From: Cytobacillus sp. NJ13
GTDB lineage: Bacteria; Bacillota; Bacilli; Bacillales; Cytobacillaceae
Direction of reading: 5' to 3'
Length of the DNA: 64,000 bases
Assembly (NCBI GenBank): GCA_030348385.1
Contig: JAUCFP010000006.1
Coordinates: 868,001-932,000, forward strand
The notes below the pieces were generated by a model. That model was not told the DNA's origin, did no database searches, and saw only the letters and a program-made list of their open reading frames with translations. A program made the position numbers and the translations under genes. Shown piece after piece: positions 52,696 through 61,010 of the stretch (positions within the stretch are counted from its first letter, which is position 1; each line of letters starts with the position of its first letter).

Positions 52696-55062
52696 TTATT
52701 TATTTACTAAATTAAGATCCACATACTGTTTCTGCAGTAAATCAATTTCCAGAATAGCTCTTCCCTGAATATAGATTTCTGGTTTTTCATTCTCTAGAAT
52801 GTCATTGTGCCATACAAAATGAATACTTTGTAATTGGGCTTCTATTTTCTCTGAAAAATACTGAGCGGCTTCATAATGTGAACTTATCCCCTGATCGTCA
52901 TCTGTCTTAAAGGTATATTCCTTCTGGAAGCCCGCTATTGGCATTACTGGAGGATAAAGCCAATCTGCATCTGCCGTTTTATCCCACTTTACAGGTATTT
53001 TCATTGTATGAAGAGAACCTCCTATAGCATTATCTACATATTCAAGATCCGCTATAAGTGTCCCTTTTAAAAATATTACACTGGAAGGGAGAATAACATT
53101 CGTTTCCAGTGTTTGAATGGACCATTCCAATTTAGTGATGTTCTTAATTGGCAAATGGATAGGGAAAGCATCAAAAATGTCTATTTCAATGTTCAGCTTT
53201 TCCACAAGAACGGGTACTTTTACGGTTGGCATAATGACTTTTGGGAAGCATTTCTTAATGTGTGCTGTATGGGATGAATTTTCTTCGCCCGTTTCATCAG
53301 GACAGAGTTTCCGATCAAAAACATCCTCAAGAGAAGAGGATTCGCAGGCGCTTTCTATAACTTCTGATGATGATTCTTCATAATCCTCATAACAGGATTC
53401 TGGGTGAGAGGATGATTCTTCAAGATTCAAAAAGGATTTTTCACGTGAAGATGACTCTTCCTCACTTATACCCAGAAATTCTGCATTCTTTGATTCCTCT
53501 AAATTTGAATAACATGAACTATCCTGACAATCGGACTCAAGCTCGCATGAAGGCAGCTCAATATCTGTTAAAGCCAGGTCCTCAATCGCTGAAGATGTTT
53601 CTTCATTTTCAGAATTAAGAATGTGAGAAAAACTTTCAAGCAAATATGAGACCTTTTGGAGATTTTCATCAGATTCTGCAATCATATTTTCGTTCTTGTT
53701 TTTTGATTCATGGGCTTCTTGGAGAAGACTCGAAAATATTTCTTGTATTTTTAAATTTGGTTCTATATCGTCATATCCCTGAAATCCTTGAAAATCATTA
53801 TTTTCAGGATGTGAATCCTCTAATATTGAATAGGCTTTTTCCAATAAGGATGAAAATTCGCCTTTATATGGAGCCAAGTCATAATCTTCTGGAAGTCCGG
53901 ATTCATCAGTCTCAAGATACACTTCATCCTGTGATATGTGCAGGTCTTTTTCATCTGGCTGAAAGCTGACTAAAGATGATGATTCTTCATTAGCACTAAG
54001 GGTATTTACATGATTTATTTCTTTTGCAGCAGATGATTCCTCATCAACCATTAGATAAGTGTCAAGAGAGTCATTTTTCTCTGCAGAGGATTCTTGTTCT
54101 GAATGCAAATCTGACATCATTGAAAAAACTTCATCCTGCTGCGAAGGGGGATGATTATATAGAGATCGAAGTACTTCCTCAGAGGAGGATTCATAGAGCA
54201 TTGAGTAAAATTTTTCCACAAGGGGAAGTTCCTCCTCTGTAGGAGCAGCTAAATAATCCTGCGACTCTGATTCCGCACCGCTGGTTAGTTTATTTTCAAA
54301 AAAAGATAATCTTTCAATGGCAGTATCTGAACTCTCCGATCTTCCAGTTTCTTTTCCTTGCAGCATCAAAAGAAATTCTTGCTCCAGTAATGAACTTTTA
54401 TTAAGTTCATTACTATTTCCATTACTTTTATCAGCCATAAATTCGCCAGAATAAGGATGCGATTCCTCAATGGAGGGAGAATTCTCCTTTGAACTTTCAT
54501 CATGAAAAAACTGATGGTCATTCAGCATTGAAAAAACTTCCTCAACTCCTTCAGAAGCAGTCATATCCTTTAAATAGAAGTGAGTCCTTCCGGCAGCTTT
54601 TTTTTCAGGGAATGCTGGAGACCAGGAAAGCATTGGAGAGAATGGAGTAAGCATGAAAGAGTCTCTTCCCTTATTATCTATCCGGGATTTGTCTGATGAG
54701 TTCTTTTTCTCTCCAATTTTTTGGCTCTTCTTTTCCTTAATAATTTCTTTATTTTTTGGAACTTTATTTTTGTTTGTTTCTCTTGAAGCTCTCGGTCTTC
54801 GAATTAACTGCTGTGCTTCTATCTTTGGCGGCGGCAATATGAAAGGTTTAGATCCGCTTTTGCTTGATGAATTCCCTGGAGCAGCTGGCTGCTCCCTGGT
54901 TTTCATCTCCTGGTTATTCAGTTGGCCCTTGATTTCCTGATTATTTACCTGATCCTTCTGCGAAAAAAAGAGAGGATCGGGCTTATTGTTGCGTTCTTCT
55001 ATTGAAGGAGTTCTTTCATGGAAGCCATAAATACGGTTATAAGCATCATTCATATTATTCAT
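52696..55062 (-). CDS. Large Ser/Glu-rich disordered protein with a C-terminal SPOCS-like domain
   Basis: 788 residues. The first 100 are basic and Pro/Lys/Asn-rich. Residues 150-640 are extremely acidic and low in complexity, built round repeats of E-S-S-S and E-E-S-S-S with scattered hydrophobic heptads (F-S-M-L, S-L-L-E). The last 150 residues (VIMPTVKVPVLVEKLNIEID onward, ending QKQYVDLNLVNK) resemble the SPOCS-like neighbours. A disordered acidic brush on a coat-binding domain would suit a spore-surface protein and offers many serines for glycosylation. The strong ribosome binding site is about 45 bases upstream of the ATG, beyond a 9-codon frame. Confidence 0.75.
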   Translation of the reverse strand: MNNMNDAYNRIYGFHERTPSIEERNNKPDPLFFSQKDQVNNQEIKGQLNNQEMKTREQPAAPGNSSSKSGSKPFILPPPKIEAQQLIRRPRASRETNKNKVPKNKEIIKEKKSQKIGEKKNSSDKSRIDNKGRDSFMLTPFSPMLSWSPAFPEKKAAGRTHFYLKDMTASEGVEEVFSMLNDHQFFHDESSKENSPSIEESHPYSGEFMADKSNGNSNELNKSSLLEQEFLLMLQGKETGRSESSDTAIERLSFFENKLTSGAESESQDYLAAPTEEELPLVEKFYSMLYESSSEEVLRSLYNHPPSQQDEVFSMMSDLHSEQESSAEKNDSLDTYLMVDEESSAAKEINHVNTLSANEESSSLVSFQPDEKDLHISQDEVYLETDESGLPEDYDLAPYKGEFSSLLEKAYSILEDSHPENNDFQGFQGYDDIEPNLKIQEIFSSLLQEAHESKNKNENMIAESDENLQKVSYLLESFSHILNSENEETSSAIEDLALTDIELPSCELESDCQDSSCYSNLEESKNAEFLGISEEESSSREKSFLNLEESSSHPESCYEDYEESSSEVIESACESSSLEDVFDRKLCPDETGEENSSHTAHIKKCFPKVIMPTVKVPVLVEKLNIEIDIFDAFPIHLPIKNITKLEWSIQTLETNVILPSSVIFLKGTLIADLEYVDNAIGGSLHTMKIPVKWDKTADADWLYPPVMPIAGFQKEYTFKTDDDQGISSHYEAAQYFSEKIEAQLQSIHFVWHNDILENEKPEIYIQGRAILEIDLLQKQYVDLNLVNK

Positions 55063-55063
55063 A

Positions 55064-55093
55064 TCAAATGGAAGATATTGGTATATAAACCAT
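55064..55093 (-). other. Nine-codon leader frame before the 788-residue gene
   Basis: The only good ribosome binding site here (AAGGAGGGG, complement of 55104-55112) precedes a frame reading M-V-Y-I-P-I-S-S-I and stopping one base before the main ATG. It may be a leader peptide coupled to the main gene. Alternatively a one-base change may have separated the original start from the frame WFIYQYLPFD that runs into the main protein. Confidence 0.5.
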
Positions 55094-55135
55094 TCTCTCC
55101 AATCCCCTCCTTACTTTGAGATTCCTGTAAGAATC

Positions 55136-55912
55136 TTAATCACAGCAGTCGCAGCAATCATCATTGGTTGTTGAAGCTACACGTATCTGTTGTTTTTGGA
55201 GTACTTTAAGGTCAATATCAAGAACCATTTTTTCTTCTACTTTTGTAAAAAATCCCTCTCCAAGTGGAGATGAGGTTGGCAGCGGCTCCCGATCAATTGC
55301 TTCATCCCATTCAATAATCTTACTCGAAATTAACTCACAGAAAGGCAATTCATTATAAAATTGCTTGCTTTCCTGGTGGAATTGGGAAAGATCATTTGAC
55401 TGCAATTCATCTTTTTCCGGGAAGCCTGATGGAAGAGGCTGTGAAACCAGGAAATCAAATTCATTGCGTTTATTTGTCTTAGGCATAACAGGACAGGTTA
55501 GAAACTTCTTAATCTCTGTTGTGCACTGAAATGGAATATCTGTCGTGAAAGAATGAATATCGGAAGAAACAGATTTCGAAGTGCTTGGTTCAATCTCCGG
55601 ACTCGGACTTGCATATTGAATATTTTTCCTTACAAAACCTTTTATAAATAACTTGTTTGTAGGGAGCAGCAATCTGCATTGAGTTAACTTTACATGTTTT
55701 TTGATATCTTTAATTTCCAGCACTGGTTCTGGGAAGGTAATAACCGCATCCACATTTATTTGAAGTGTAAGTTCAGCTAGGACAACTGGAACCTTTGCAA
55801 CTATTTTTCCAATAGATACTTGCGGATGGTGGTTTTCATGACTTTCACAATTACAATGAGTAGTTTTTACTTGGCATTCATGGTTTTTATGATCTTTATG
55901 TTTATCTGACAT
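55136..55912 (-). CDS. SPOCS-like spore-surface protein 2
   Basis: 258 residues from the ATG at 55910-55912 after AGGAGGATCCCAA. A His/Cys-rich N-terminus (HKDHKNHECQVKTTHCNCES) is followed by VPVVLAELTLQINVDAVITF, EPVLEIKDIKKHVKLTQCRL, LFIKGFVRKNIQYA and FTTDIPFQC. The C-terminus ends in a Cys/Asp cluster (N-D-D-C-C-D-C-C-D). It is a close paralogue of the next gene upstream and a relative of the 51891 gene. The cysteine-rich ends suggest disulfide or metal cross-linking of an outer layer, as in CotY/CotZ layers. Confidence 0.72.
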   Translation of the reverse strand: MSDKHKDHKNHECQVKTTHCNCESHENHHPQVSIGKIVAKVPVVLAELTLQINVDAVITFPEPVLEIKDIKKHVKLTQCRLLLPTNKLFIKGFVRKNIQYASPSPEIEPSTSKSVSSDIHSFTTDIPFQCTTEIKKFLTCPVMPKTNKRNEFDFLVSQPLPSGFPEKDELQSNDLSQFHQESKQFYNELPFCELISSKIIEWDEAIDREPLPTSSPLGEGFFTKVEEKMVLDIDLKVLQKQQIRVASTTNDDCCDCCD

Positions 55913-55940
55913 TTGGGATCCTCCTAAAATCAAGATATTG

Positions 55941-55949
55941 CATCCTATG
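55941..55949 (-). promoter_or_regulatory. Sigma-K-like -10 box for SPOCS-like gene 2
   Basis: CATAGGATG on the minus strand matches CATAnnnT; it lies 37 bases before the start codon. The same CATAGGAT core precedes the next two genes. The -35 is imperfect (AACA, 15-base spacer). Confidence 0.5.
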
Positions 55950-56196
55950 CATGATAAACGTCCATGTTTGGGCGGTTGCCCATGGGCATTTGCGGAAATG
56001 GAGGTACCACTCCCTAAAAAATAGGAAAAAATAAAGTGTGAAGGCACTATGTATTTTTATTTTTGTCAATTTCATAACTATTGAATATATTATTTTGAAA
56101 GAAAAAGGCAATACCCCGATTCCAAAAGAATCAAGATATCGCCTGGGAGAATCCTATTGCCACTCGCCAAAGTTGGAGGGATTCTTAATTGATTTA

Positions 56197-56982
56197 TTAA
56201 TCAACCATCACTCGGACCTGCTGATTTTGCAGAACCTTAACAGTAAACTCTAAGAACATCTTTTCCACTATAGTTGTAAATGTGCCTTCTTTTAATGGTC
56301 CAGAGCCAGGTAGGGGTTCTCTGTCAATTGCTTCATCCCATTCAGTGATTCTGCTTGAAATTAATTCGCAGAAAGGAAGCTGATTGAAAAATTGCGTACT
56401 TACTTGATGAAATTGGGATAAATCATTTGAAAGAAATTCGTCTTTTTCAGGGAATCCCTTGCCTAATTCTTGAGCTCTAAAGAAATCAAATTCTTCTCGT
56501 GTGTTTTGGATTGGCAGCTGAGGCGGTGTGAATGGTGAGACAAAATCTGCTGCTGGAATCCTGGTCACACATTCAAAAGGCACATCAACTGTTAAAGATC
56601 TAATTTCTGATGAAACGCAGGAGCTGGAAGTGTTTGGACATGGAGTTGCAAATTGTATATTTTTGCGTACAAATCCTTTTAGGAATAGATTTAGATCACG
56701 CTGCGGGAACAGATTCGGTGAACCAGCTGGGATTGATGGCAGCAGAAGGCGGCATTGAACGATCTTTAACGTCTTTTTAATATCCTTAATTTCCAGCACA
56801 GGTTCTGGAAAATGAATATTCGCTACGAGGCTGGTACTTACCAATCTTTCAGCCAAAACGACTGGTACTCTTATAATTCTGCGTCCTGCAGGTGTAGTTG
56901 GCGGTCCCCCGGTAGAAACACTTTCACATTGTTCTACAGAAGCAGAAACATTTAAATCAATACAATTTTTATTCTTATCCAT
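56197..56982 (-). CDS. SPOCS-like spore-surface protein 3
   Basis: 261 residues starting after AAAGGGAGGAAAATAAAGA. The core blocks VPVVLAERLVSTSLVANIHF, PEPVLEIKDIKKTLKIVQCR, LNLFLKGFVRKNIQFA and LTVDVPFECVTRI align with the previous gene, as does the C-terminal ISSRITEWDEAIDREPLPGS. Unlike its paralogue it has no His/Cys-rich N-terminus or Cys-rich tail. The duplication is therefore old enough for the ends to differ. Probable structural component of the spore surface. Confidence 0.72.
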   Translation of the reverse strand: MDKNKNCIDLNVSASVEQCESVSTGGPPTTPAGRRIIRVPVVLAERLVSTSLVANIHFPEPVLEIKDIKKTLKIVQCRLLLPSIPAGSPNLFPQRDLNLFLKGFVRKNIQFATPCPNTSSSCVSSEIRSLTVDVPFECVTRIPAADFVSPFTPPQLPIQNTREEFDFFRAQELGKGFPEKDEFLSNDLSQFHQVSTQFFNQLPFCELISSRITEWDEAIDREPLPGSGPLKEGTFTTIVEKMFLEFTVKVLQNQQVRVMVD

Positions 56983-57017
56983 TCTTTATTTTCCTCCCTT
57001 TGATTTTAGGTTCATGT

Positions 57018-57026
57018 TATCCTATG
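57018..57026 (-). promoter_or_regulatory. Sigma-K-like -10 box for SPOCS-like gene 3
   Basis: CATAGGATA on the minus strand is a full match to CATAnnnTA, 44 bases before the start. A convincing -35 at the right spacing is not visible. Confidence 0.5.
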
Positions 57027-57113
57027 CGTTTCCATGGTTATTTGCAGTAGTACAAACGTGGAAATTTGGCCAATTTTTCTATATTAGTCTAAAAAAAATT
57101 ATAAAAGTACGGG

Positions 57114-57143
57114 CACAATTGGACTCCTATCACGCATAGGATT
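57114..57143 (+). promoter_or_regulatory. Sigma-K-like promoter for the ParM-like gene
   Basis: CACA at 57114-57117, a 17-base spacer, then CATAGGATT at 57135-57143, 31 bases before the start. It fits mACm-N17-CATAnnnTA with one mismatch. Confidence 0.55.
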
Positions 57144-57165
57144 CAGAAGGAGGAGTGAGGAATCT

Positions 57166-58350
57166 ATGGAAAATCAAAATTTTCTTGCTGTAGATATTGG
57201 AAACAGCTGGTATAAAGCTTTAGCATCAGACAATGGAATTCTTTCAGAATATCAGCTGCCAAATGCTATTGCTCTGTTTGATGAAGAATTTTACGAAAAG
57301 CCATATGATGATGAGGATATCATGCTGGAAGAGAACCTTATTGTCGAAGTCAAAAGCACGGCTGTGATTGATAAAAGAGAAATTTTCTATATTGGCAAAG
57401 GAGCTGCCAGACAAAGAGATGTTAGTTTAACTGCATTTAACAACCAAAAAGCCGATGAAGACAGAACCTATTTGCTGTTGTTTGGTTTGGCAGCCTATCA
57501 TGCATTGCTTCAGTTTCCTGAAGAAACAGAAATACAGTACACTATTGACCAATTAGCTGTATCACTTCCAACAACTCAGTATAAAGAAAGAAAAACACGA
57601 TTAAAAGATAAGCTGGCAGGTACCCATACAGTCATTTTTCATAAAGTGCCCGGAGTGTTAGAACCTAAAGAATTAGAAGTTAAATTAGAAATTAAAGATA
57701 TCATTGTTGGGGCTGAAGGAGCCTGTGCATACCTGGCGTTAACAAGAGATCATGAGACTCTCGAAGTAAAGAATGAAGAACTGGTTAAAGAATCAATTAA
57801 AGGAATCATAATTGGGGATCTCGGTGGAGACTCTGTGGATTTTGTGGGAATTAAAAATAATAGGCCTGTTGCATCTGTAGAGGGAGAACCATTCGGGATC
57901 AACCAATTTATTGATAATATTATCCAAAGAGTAAGCAAAAAGGAAATGTTCCGATTTGATTCAAGAGCTGAATTGGAGGAAAAATTGGCTGCGGGACAAT
58001 CAGAATGGTATGTTGAACCATTTGCTGGTGTAAGAAAGGATATTAGCAAATATATTATCCCTCAGTTAAAATCAATGGCTATTAAATATCTTGAGCATTT
58101 TGATCGTGTGAGAAGCAGTACAACTGAAATCAAAGGAGCCGTCCGCTATATTGCAGTAGGTGGAGCAGCGAAATTGGCACGGAAGCAAATCCAGGAAGCA
58201 GCAGTAAGGTGGAATGAAAGGGGCCGGCCAATTGAGCTAATGTTCCCGCAAGACATGGAAAAGTTAAATGTTCAGGGTTTAATGATTTTAGCTAAAATGA
58301 ATCAGTTAAAGAAAGTACAAGAAAATCACGCAATTTCCACTAAAGGTTAG
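57166..58350 (+). CDS. ParM/StbA-type actin-like ATPase
   Basis: 394 residues. Actin-fold ATPase motifs are visible: FLAVDIGNSWYKALASDNG (phosphate 1), GIIIGDLGGDSVDFVGI (phosphate 2) and YIAVGGAAKLARKQI (adenosine region). The layout matches the ParM/Alp family that forms filaments to move plasmids. The gene is followed two bases later by a small ORF, in the place ParR occupies in parMR loci, but it lies on a chromosome among spore-surface genes and has a sigma-K-like promoter. I see no parC-like direct repeats upstream. It may position coat material or be a captured plasmid module. Confidence 0.82.
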   Translation: MENQNFLAVDIGNSWYKALASDNGILSEYQLPNAIALFDEEFYEKPYDDEDIMLEENLIVEVKSTAVIDKREIFYIGKGAARQRDVSLTAFNNQKADEDRTYLLLFGLAAYHALLQFPEETEIQYTIDQLAVSLPTTQYKERKTRLKDKLAGTHTVIFHKVPGVLEPKELEVKLEIKDIIVGAEGACAYLALTRDHETLEVKNEELVKESIKGIIIGDLGGDSVDFVGIKNNRPVASVEGEPFGINQFIDNIIQRVSKKEMFRFDSRAELEEKLAAGQSEWYVEPFAGVRKDISKYIIPQLKSMAIKYLEHFDRVRSSTTEIKGAVRYIAVGGAAKLARKQIQEAAVRWNERGRPIELMFPQDMEKLNVQGLMILAKMNQLKKVQENHAISTKG

Positions 58351-58352
58351 GG

Positions 58353-58730
58353 ATGATGGAAATGTTCAGGACATATACAGACTATGTTAATAAGACTGCT
58401 CTTACTCTTCCTGACAAATTCATTGATGTGAGAACCGGTGAATCCATTGAGGTATTACCTAAGGTTCTGGAACAAATTGAATATCATTCAAACAATAGTA
58501 CTCTTATCCACTTGGTATTAACAGCTCTAAATAGCTATTTGCATCCAAAGAGTATAAGCAGCGGCAACAGTTTACTCCTTGAAGAAATAAGAGAAATTAA
58601 AAGAATGATGCAAATGGGTTATCTTCCAAAAGGAAATGGTCAAATTGGAAATGGACTAACACAATTAAACGAAACATCTAACCTTGATTTGAATGAGGTA
58701 GAAGATGTATTAGAGGCATTTGGCGGCTAA
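58353..58730 (+). CDS. Small partner protein of the ParM-like gene
   Basis: 125 residues; the start is at 58353 or the in-frame ATG at 58362. Residues 1-70 are mixed helix with IEVLPKVLEQIEYHSNNSTL, and 75-125 hold an amphipathic EEIREIKRMMQMGYLP segment, a glycine/asparagine linker and an acidic C-terminal helix (LNEVEDVLEAFGG). I find no clear ribbon-helix-helix motif, so a ParR-like DNA-binding role is not shown. Two-base spacing makes it co-translated with the actin-like gene, so an adaptor or filament regulator is likely. Confidence 0.7.
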   Translation: MMEMFRTYTDYVNKTALTLPDKFIDVRTGESIEVLPKVLEQIEYHSNNSTLIHLVLTALNSYLHPKSISSGNSLLLEEIREIKRMMQMGYLPKGNGQIGNGLTQLNETSNLDLNEVEDVLEAFGG

Positions 58731-58746
58731 TTATTATTAGCTATGT

Positions 58747-58783
58747 AAAAAGGTGCACCGTTATAGAAGGTACACCTTTTTTA
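58747..58783. terminator. Bidirectional terminator between the ParM-like operon and cotY/Z
   Basis: AAAAAGGTGCACC/GGTACACCTTTTT pairs over 13 bp with one mismatch; A and T runs lie on both sides. Confidence 0.88.
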
Positions 58784-58812
58784 CTCTTTCCCAGCATGCT
58801 GCTTTGTTCATG

Positions 58813-59481
58813 CTATAAACGCACAGCAGGCAAGCACGTAACAGCACAGAAACAGGAAAGATCAACATTAATACAGATACCAGTCCCCATTAGATCTGAG
58901 ACATCCTCGCAGTCAATTTGATTGCATGGTGAACAAATACTCTTTTTGAATGGATCTTTTGAACATTTTCCGTGTTTAAAGGTTAATAATTCAAGTACGG
59001 CACATTTACCATCGAGATCTTTGATTTTGAAAATAAAAGATTCGATACATGCAAACTTCTTTTGCTTAGAATGGCTGAAGATGGTTACACCACTAGCTTT
59101 AAAAGGTTCAGCTTCTTCATTATAAAGAATGAAAGGAATTGCATTTTTCTTTGGCTTTTTAGAATCTCCCAAAAGCTCTTTTATAGATTCATTGCAAGAT
59201 GTTTTACACTCATCATCACGCTTCGCTTTTTTCTGAGCGTTAAGAATGGCTGCTAAGACTTCCCTTACGCATACTTTATGATGTGTAGGGTGTTTGTGAT
59301 GATCTTTTTTATCTTTATCATCTTTATCATCTTTATCATCTTTTTTACCCTTATCCTTCTCTTTTTTCTCCTTATCATGGCAGTCGTCACTGCTTTCTTC
59401 TTCCATGCAGTCCCTATGTTTATCGTCGTCATGGCAGCAGCTGCTTTCATCTTTATCTTCCTGATGACTATACTTAAACAT
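58813..59481 (-). CDS. cotZ: CotY/CotZ-family cysteine-rich spore-surface protein
   Basis: 222 residues. The N-terminal 70 are extremely charged (E-S-S, D-D-C-H-D and repeated K-D-D) and are encoded in part by a 9-bp tandem repeat. From about residue 70 the family pattern appears: VCVREVLAAILNAQKKAKRD, AIPFILYNEEAEPFKASGVT, FACIESFIFKIKDLDGKCAV and the cysteine-rich end CINVDLSCFCAVTCLPAV. CotY and CotZ self-assemble by disulfides into the crust or exosporium base layer. The charged insert is unusual for the family. CotY versus CotZ cannot be decided. The leader can fold over the ribosome binding site. Confidence 0.88.
   Translation of the reverse strand: MFKYSHQEDKDESSCCHDDDKHRDCMEEESSDDCHDKEKKEKDKGKKDDKDDKDDKDKKDHHKHPTHHKVCVREVLAAILNAQKKAKRDDECKTSCNESIKELLGDSKKPKKNAIPFILYNEEAEPFKASGVTIFSHSKQKKFACIESFIFKIKDLDGKCAVLELLTFKHGKCSKDPFKKSICSPCNQIDCEDVSDLMGTGICINVDLSCFCAVTCLPAVRL
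59311..59345. repeat. 9-bp microsatellite inside cotY/Z
   Basis: About four tandem copies of ATCTTTATC, coding for the K-D-D repeat on the minus strand. In-frame copy-number change would lengthen or shorten the charged segment without a frameshift. Confidence 0.85.
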
Positions 59482-59482
59482 C

Positions 59483-59552
59483 GATTCTCACTCCCTTTAA
59501 ATAATTACTCAAAATTAGCATACGGTACACTGGTTGATTTTGAGTGAGAATC
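59483..59552 (-). promoter_or_regulatory. Nested inverted repeats in the cotY/Z leader
   Basis: GATTCTCACTC (59483-59493) and GAGTGAGAATC (59542-59552) are perfect 11-bp inverted repeats, and ACTCAAAAT/ATTTTGAGT (59507-59515, 59537-59545) a perfect 9-bp pair inside them. On the mRNA, the copy next to the start codon overlaps the GGGAG ribosome binding site, so the outer stem would hide it. The two stems share four bases and partly compete. Confidence 0.65.
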
Positions 59553-59656
59553 TCGCCTATTACTTGAGAAAAAATTTAAGAAAATAAACTATATTTATAC
59601 TAAGGCACCCTATAGATTGAGCAGGAGTGCCAATAATATGCTTAATAAATATATGA

Positions 59657-60304
59657 CTAAAGTACAAACATAAACACACAAAGAAAATGTGCCATGCTTC
59701 CCATCATAATGAAAATATGAAAAATCTCATGAAAACCCAAATGTTTGAACTCCAGGAATTTTGGTTTAATTGCATAAATCACTCCGCCGATCGTGTATAG
59801 GATGCCTCCAAGCAAAAGAAGCATTACTCCAGGATAGCTTAAAGACTCAGAAAGAGGCGAAAAAGCAAAGACAATAATCCATCCCATTGCAATGTATAAG
59901 GCTGTTGATAGCCAGCGGGGGCAGCTGAACCAGATCATTTTAAACAGAATCCCTGATAAAGCAACAGCAGAAACAATGGAAAACAGAACCCAGCCGGTCA
60001 CACCATTTAAGGTAATAAGGCAAAAAGGTGTATAGGAACCTGCAATCAATACATAAATCATGGAATGATCAAGCTTTCTTAAAAAGGCAATGACTTTATC
60101 TTTGGCTATCACCATATGGTAGGTTGCTGATGCTGAATAGAGCAGCATCAAACTGATTCCAAAAATGGCAACAGCAGTAATGGCAAGCGGTGACGATGTT
60201 GTCAGTGAGGCTTTGATAACCATGGCAAGCAATCCGGCAAAGGATAAAATGGCCCCTGCCAAATGGGTCAGTCCATTAATGGGCTCCCGGATGTATGAAT
60301 TCAT
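59657..60304 (-). CDS. Hemolysin III family membrane protein (PAQR/YplQ-like)
   Basis: 215 residues with seven hydrophobic segments. The family signature is YIREPINGLTHLAGA at the N-terminus, SATYHMV in helix 2 and the metal-coordinating HEIFHIFIMMGSMAHF near the end. Family members are homologous to adiponectin receptors; the bacterial function is not well established. The start follows AGGAGGAGATATT. It is outside the spore-surface set. Confidence 0.92.
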   Translation of the reverse strand: MNSYIREPINGLTHLAGAILSFAGLLAMVIKASLTTSSPLAITAVAIFGISLMLLYSASATYHMVIAKDKVIAFLRKLDHSMIYVLIAGSYTPFCLITLNGVTGWVLFSIVSAVALSGILFKMIWFSCPRWLSTALYIAMGWIIVFAFSPLSESLSYPGVMLLLLGGILYTIGGVIYAIKPKFLEFKHLGFHEIFHIFIMMGSMAHFLCVFMFVL

Positions 60305-60443
60305 AATATCTCCTCCTAATGTTCTCTTATGTAGTTTTTATAACTACTTAATATAATATATAAAACGATATCTAGTCAATGTTTACAACTTACGCGTTTT
60401 TAAGTAGAATTTATATAATAAGCTGAGGATTTGAGGGATAAAT

Positions 60444-61010
60444 ATGGAAATGGAAAAACTCATTGCGGATAATCAGATTCAATTGGAAGATATCCCGCAG
60501 ATAGATTTATATATGGATCAAGTGATCCAGCTATTTGAAAATACTTTTGGCAGTACGACGAGAAACGAAGAGGAAAAAGTGCTTACTAAGACAATGATAA
60601 ATAACTATGCAAAAGGGAAATTATTTTTTCCTGTCAAAAATAAAAAATATTCAAAGGAGCACCTTATTTTAATTGCTTTCATTTATCAGCTTAAAGGAGC
60701 TCTATCCATAAACGATATTAAAAGCCTGTTAAATGGCGTCAACACTCAAACAGCAGAAGGAAAGATGGATCTGGACCATTTTTATCAGCTTTACCTCGAT
60801 TTAACTAAACTTAATGTCGATGCATTTAGGAATGATCTGGATAATCAGGCAGCCAGGGCAGCAGAGGAAGCAAAAGAGCTAAATAAAGATCAGCCAGATG
60901 AGCTTGAAAAAGTACTGCTGGCAGCTTCACTGGTTCACATGAGCAACTTATACCGAAAAGCTGCTGAACGCATTGTCGACGATGTAAAAAATGAAGCGGA
61001 TCAAAAATAG
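60444..61010 (+). CDS. DUF1836 family protein
   Basis: 188 residues. The N-terminal two thirds are helical with the pattern LTKTMINNYAKGKLFFPVKN followed by YSKEHLILIAFIYQLKGAL, the DUF1836 hallmark; the winged-helix-like look (a helix, then I-N-N-Y-x-K-x-x-L) suggests DNA binding of the MerR type. The function is unknown in other Bacillus too. The last bases overlap a small downstream gene. Confidence 0.85.
   Translation: MEMEKLIADNQIQLEDIPQIDLYMDQVIQLFENTFGSTTRNEEEKVLTKTMINNYAKGKLFFPVKNKKYSKEHLILIAFIYQLKGALSINDIKSLLNGVNTQTAEGKMDLDHFYQLYLDLTKLNVDAFRNDLDNQAARAAEEAKELNKDQPDELEKVLLAASLVHMSNLYRKAAERIVDDVKNEADQK

Noticed and set aside
53117..54242. Plus-strand open frames opposite the Ser/Glu-rich gene
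   Set aside because: They are produced by the strong codon bias of Ser and Glu runs on the other strand, and have no start signals.
57000..57165. parC-like repeat site upstream of the ParM-like gene
   Set aside because: I looked for direct repeats and found only short AT-rich similarity and the CATAGGAT boxes.
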